DNA from: Manihot esculenta
Taxonomy: Eukaryota; Streptophyta; Magnoliopsida; Malpighiales; Euphorbiaceae
Length of the DNA: 64,000 nucleotides
NCBI RefSeq assembly: GCF_001659605.2
Contig: NC_035178.2
Location: 7,291,858 to 7,355,857, forward strand
Direction of reading: 5' to 3'
Shown here: positions 62,098 to 64,000 of the stretch, in pieces
Layout of the letters: the number at the start of each line of letters is the position of its first letter
Numbering within the stretch: position 1 is the first letter of the stretch
Notes under the pieces: model-generated
What the model was told of the DNA's origin: nothing
Database searches by the model: none
Seen by the model: only the letters and a program-made list of their open reading frames with translations
Program-made: the position numbers and the translations under genes

Positions 62098-62334
62098 AAA
62101 ATTGGCGCCGTTGCCGGGGAGTTGATCTAACTTGTTTATTTTTCTTTTAGGGCCAAATCTGCACTCAAGGACATTCTTCCTTAAGATTCCAAAAAAAAAA
62201 AAAAATAAAATATTTTTGAGCACAAAAAGCTTCCATCACAGATCTGAATCATGGATGAGGTAAGTACATCTAATCTTTCTTCTCAAATTCCTAACCTAGC
62301 CTCAAGTGTGAAAACCTACGTCTTAGAACTACGG
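62098..62334 (+). mobile_element. Truncated second internal region
   Basis: Repeats 57587-57823 almost exactly: PBS, leader, poly-A run and the first ~33 codons of the gag-like frame, beginning with the ATG at about 62251. Homology ends at ACGG (62331-62334), after which unrelated sequence begins. Confidence 0.85.
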
Positions 62335-62789
62335 TCCTGGACATGGGGATTCCGTTGATCCGCGTATCCGTTATCTCTAATGAGATGGACCTATTTCTTG
62401 TGGGCCTGGTCCTTATTGAGTCCAGCCTGTCTAAATTAAACCTGGGCTGCATGCTAGTAGTTCGACCTGCATATTGGACTTGTGTTATGGCTTGGCTTTT
62501 CAACGTGGGCCCGATCGAGGCCCGGGTATGAGAGCCTAGTGATTATCGAATGTCCCTTTACCTGCTCATTAATTATTCTATGATTAATGAGTGGGTAAAT
62601 TTCGAAGCCCCAATTATGACCACGTAGCTCTAAGAATGCTTTTGCCAAAATGTCTCCGTCTTCACCCATTTCAAATTCACATTTTCGGCTTTATTCTCAG
62701 TTCTTCTTCTTGCACTGCTTCTGCTAACTTGTCTTCTTTCTTCTCTGTAATTTCTATTTTTCCGATTCGAAGTACGTCTCACTTTTCTC
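62335..62789 (+). other. Leader or LTR part of a second retroelement
   Basis: GC-richer than the neighbourhood and unrelated to the element on its left. It contains a hairpin: TACCTGCTCATTAAT (62559-62573) pairs with ATTAATGAGTGGGTA (62583-62597). It is probably the LTR or untranslated leader of the gypsy-type element whose broken frame follows. No LTR ends or primer site were identified. Confidence 0.35.
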
Positions 62790-63321
62790 ATGGCTTCCAT
62801 TAAAATTCCTGATGTCGCTGGTTTAGCGTATTCTGTCACCCCTTCTTCCCTTCTCAATTTCTTCTCTTGCGAGTACACAAACACCATCATCTATAGGATT
62901 AGGGCTCCCCTTCCCAATCCACCTCCAGTGGGCTTGATAGACGCCCAACAAGGGTGTAGTTTAGTTTTTTTTTTTGTGAAACAGCACCGATTTCGAGCTA
63001 ACATTCCCCTTTACCCCTTTTTTTATTGAGGTTTTTCGTCACTTTAGGATGACTCCTCGTTTGTTATCTCCCAATTCCATTATGTTCATGTGTTGCTTCG
63101 AGTCGGTTTGTCTGTGTTGGGGTTTTGCCCCTTCTATTGCTTTATTCTCCACCTTCTTCTGCCTCGTCCAGTTTACCCACGAGTTCTATTACTTCGGTCC
63201 CCGGATAGGGTTATCTATCTTCGTTAGGTACAAGGACTCGATAAAGGGTTGGGCGGAGGCCTTCGTAGTTGTTGAGCTAAAAGAGAGCTTAGGGATCAAT
63301 TGGGATGTTGATCTCTCTTAG
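62790..63321 (+). pseudogene. Broken gypsy-type gag-like frame ('putative plant transposon' family)
   Basis: MASIKIPDVAGLAYSVTPSS starts at 62790 and runs to a stop at 63027-63029. One extra base in the T-run near 63020-63027 causes the shift: dropping it joins the first frame to one that continues EVFRHFRMTPRLL and on to SIKGWAEAFVVVELKES. The pattern (a PxPxP segment, hydrophobic 'F..R..F..NIPLYPFF', PNS, 'GWAEAF.VV') fits the N-terminal domain of plant 'putative gypsy type transposon' proteins as I remember them. A further stop is at 63319-63321. It is therefore a pseudogene. Confidence 0.5.
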
Positions 63322-63568
63322 GGGGAGGTCCCTCAGAGCTGCAATGATTTCCCTAGGTTGACCCTGTTGGACCAGATTTACCTTCTCCGACTGACTTCTA
63401 TGAGGAAAAATTATAACGTCGAGAAGTGCATATTCATATCCAACCTTCGGGACTATTGAGAAGCTTGTATTACTATTTTTTTTCATTTTTCTTTCTTGTT
63501 GTATTTCTCTTTTGTTATTTCGAGTTCTAACTGAGTTGGTATCTCTTTTTTCAGCTTCTGCTGTTCCT

Positions 63569-64000
63569 ATGGAGAACGTTAAGCTCCTGAAGAACTTTTC
63601 TTTATCTAGGAAAAACATGAAGGCGACCTTGGCAGCCTTCAAGGCTAATAAATCAATGATAGATGTAACTCGAGAAGTTTTTCAGGCAGTGGGTCTTGAG
63701 GGCATGGGTCGTTCGACTGCCCCTACTTTGGTGCTAGTACCCGCAGCAAGGGGTTCTTGGTCTGCCACCTTGTGGACGTCCATTCCTACTAAAATGCCGA
63801 CTCCATCTAAGACTCCGGCTGCTCCCAAACCGGCTTCCAAGGAGCCCATTGTGGTTGGTGAATTTACCGAAAGCAGTTCGAAGAAGGGCACTAGGGTTGC
63901 CCTTTTGGACGTCCCACCTATCCAAATTGTGAAGGCCATTATGATCGAAGGAGTGGCTAGGAAGCGAGCTCGTGTTGCGGAGCCTACGAAGACAGCCCCT
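63569..64000 (+). pseudogene. Continuation of the same retroelement frame, runs off the window
   Basis: After a stop-rich gap (about 63322-63540) a frame opens again with MENVKLLKNFSLSRKNMKAT at 63569 and stays open to the window end (144 codons). It is Lys/Pro/Ala-rich in the middle (TPSKTPAAPKPASKEP) and ends ARKRARVAEPTKTAP. This is the low-complexity linker typical after the gag-like domain of such elements. Whether the gap is an intron or decay cannot be told. Confidence 0.4.

Larger units (their letters stand above)
55630..62334 (+). mobile_element. Gag-only Ty3/gypsy-type LTR element array: LTR-internal-LTR-truncated internal
   Basis: Two nearly identical ~2-kb direct repeats (55630-57586 and 60125-62097) begin TG, end CA and flank a 2538-base internal region with a primer-binding site, a gag-like frame and a polypurine tract. 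Beyond the second LTR a further 237 bases of internal sequence (PBS to early gag frame) follow before homology stops at 62334. The internal region is far too short for pol, so the element is non-autonomous and must depend on enzymes made elsewhere. The left flank is ACGGT. I see no third LTR in the window. Confidence 0.85.

Overview
This is a window of plant nuclear DNA, almost certainly from a eudicot. Introns are short with GT-AG borders, intergenic DNA is very AT-rich, and the proteins match eudicot families closely. The protein flavour suggests Malpighiales, perhaps Euphorbiaceae, but that is inference. I see no bacterial, organellar or viral genes, no CRISPR array and no tRNA or rRNA gene.

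Layout. 356-1072 (+): last four exons of RFC3, a clamp-loader subunit. 2.1-3.65 kb: decayed LINE. 5575-6873 (-): ATAF-type NAC transcription factor with G-boxes in its promoter. 15561-16154 (-): single-exon RING-H2 ubiquitin ligase of the BIG BROTHER type. 18536-22548 (-): 20S proteasome subunit beta-3 (PBC), 7 exons. 25488-26210: foldback element with a GGA/GAA core. 27354-32785 (+): GH35 beta-galactosidase like BGAL16, 18 exons. 34208-40733 (+): SWI3C chromatin-remodelling subunit, 9 exons. 41309-44509 and 46762-50269 (both -): tandem pair of NRAMP5-like metal transporters with identical 13-exon structure. 50.3-55.6 kb: AT-rich DNA with small repeats. 55630-62334: young gag-only Ty3/gypsy-type element arranged LTR-internal-LTR-internal(truncated). 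62335-64000: part of a second, mutated gypsy-type element running off the window.

The left two thirds look like a conserved collinear block. From memory, Arabidopsis splits the same families between two duplicated blocks on chromosome 1: At1g77410-At1g77470 (BGAL16, PBC2, NAC032, RFC3) and around At1g21700 (SWI3C, PBC1). The genes are mostly housekeeping or stress genes and do not form a pathway. The two transporters are the only locally functional group: duplicated Mn/Fe/Cd-type carriers in one orientation, sharing a tail-to-tail gap with SWI3C.

Exon borders were placed by hand from splice signals and reading-frame continuity. For NAC, PBC, BGAL, SWI3C and both NRAMPs the exon lengths sum to whole codons and give family-sized proteins. 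I found no convincing new biological system. The best leads are the complementary tetranucleotide repeats flanking exon 4 of one NRAMP, a paralogue-specific GC-AG intron, the foldback repeat family, and the gag-only LTR array.
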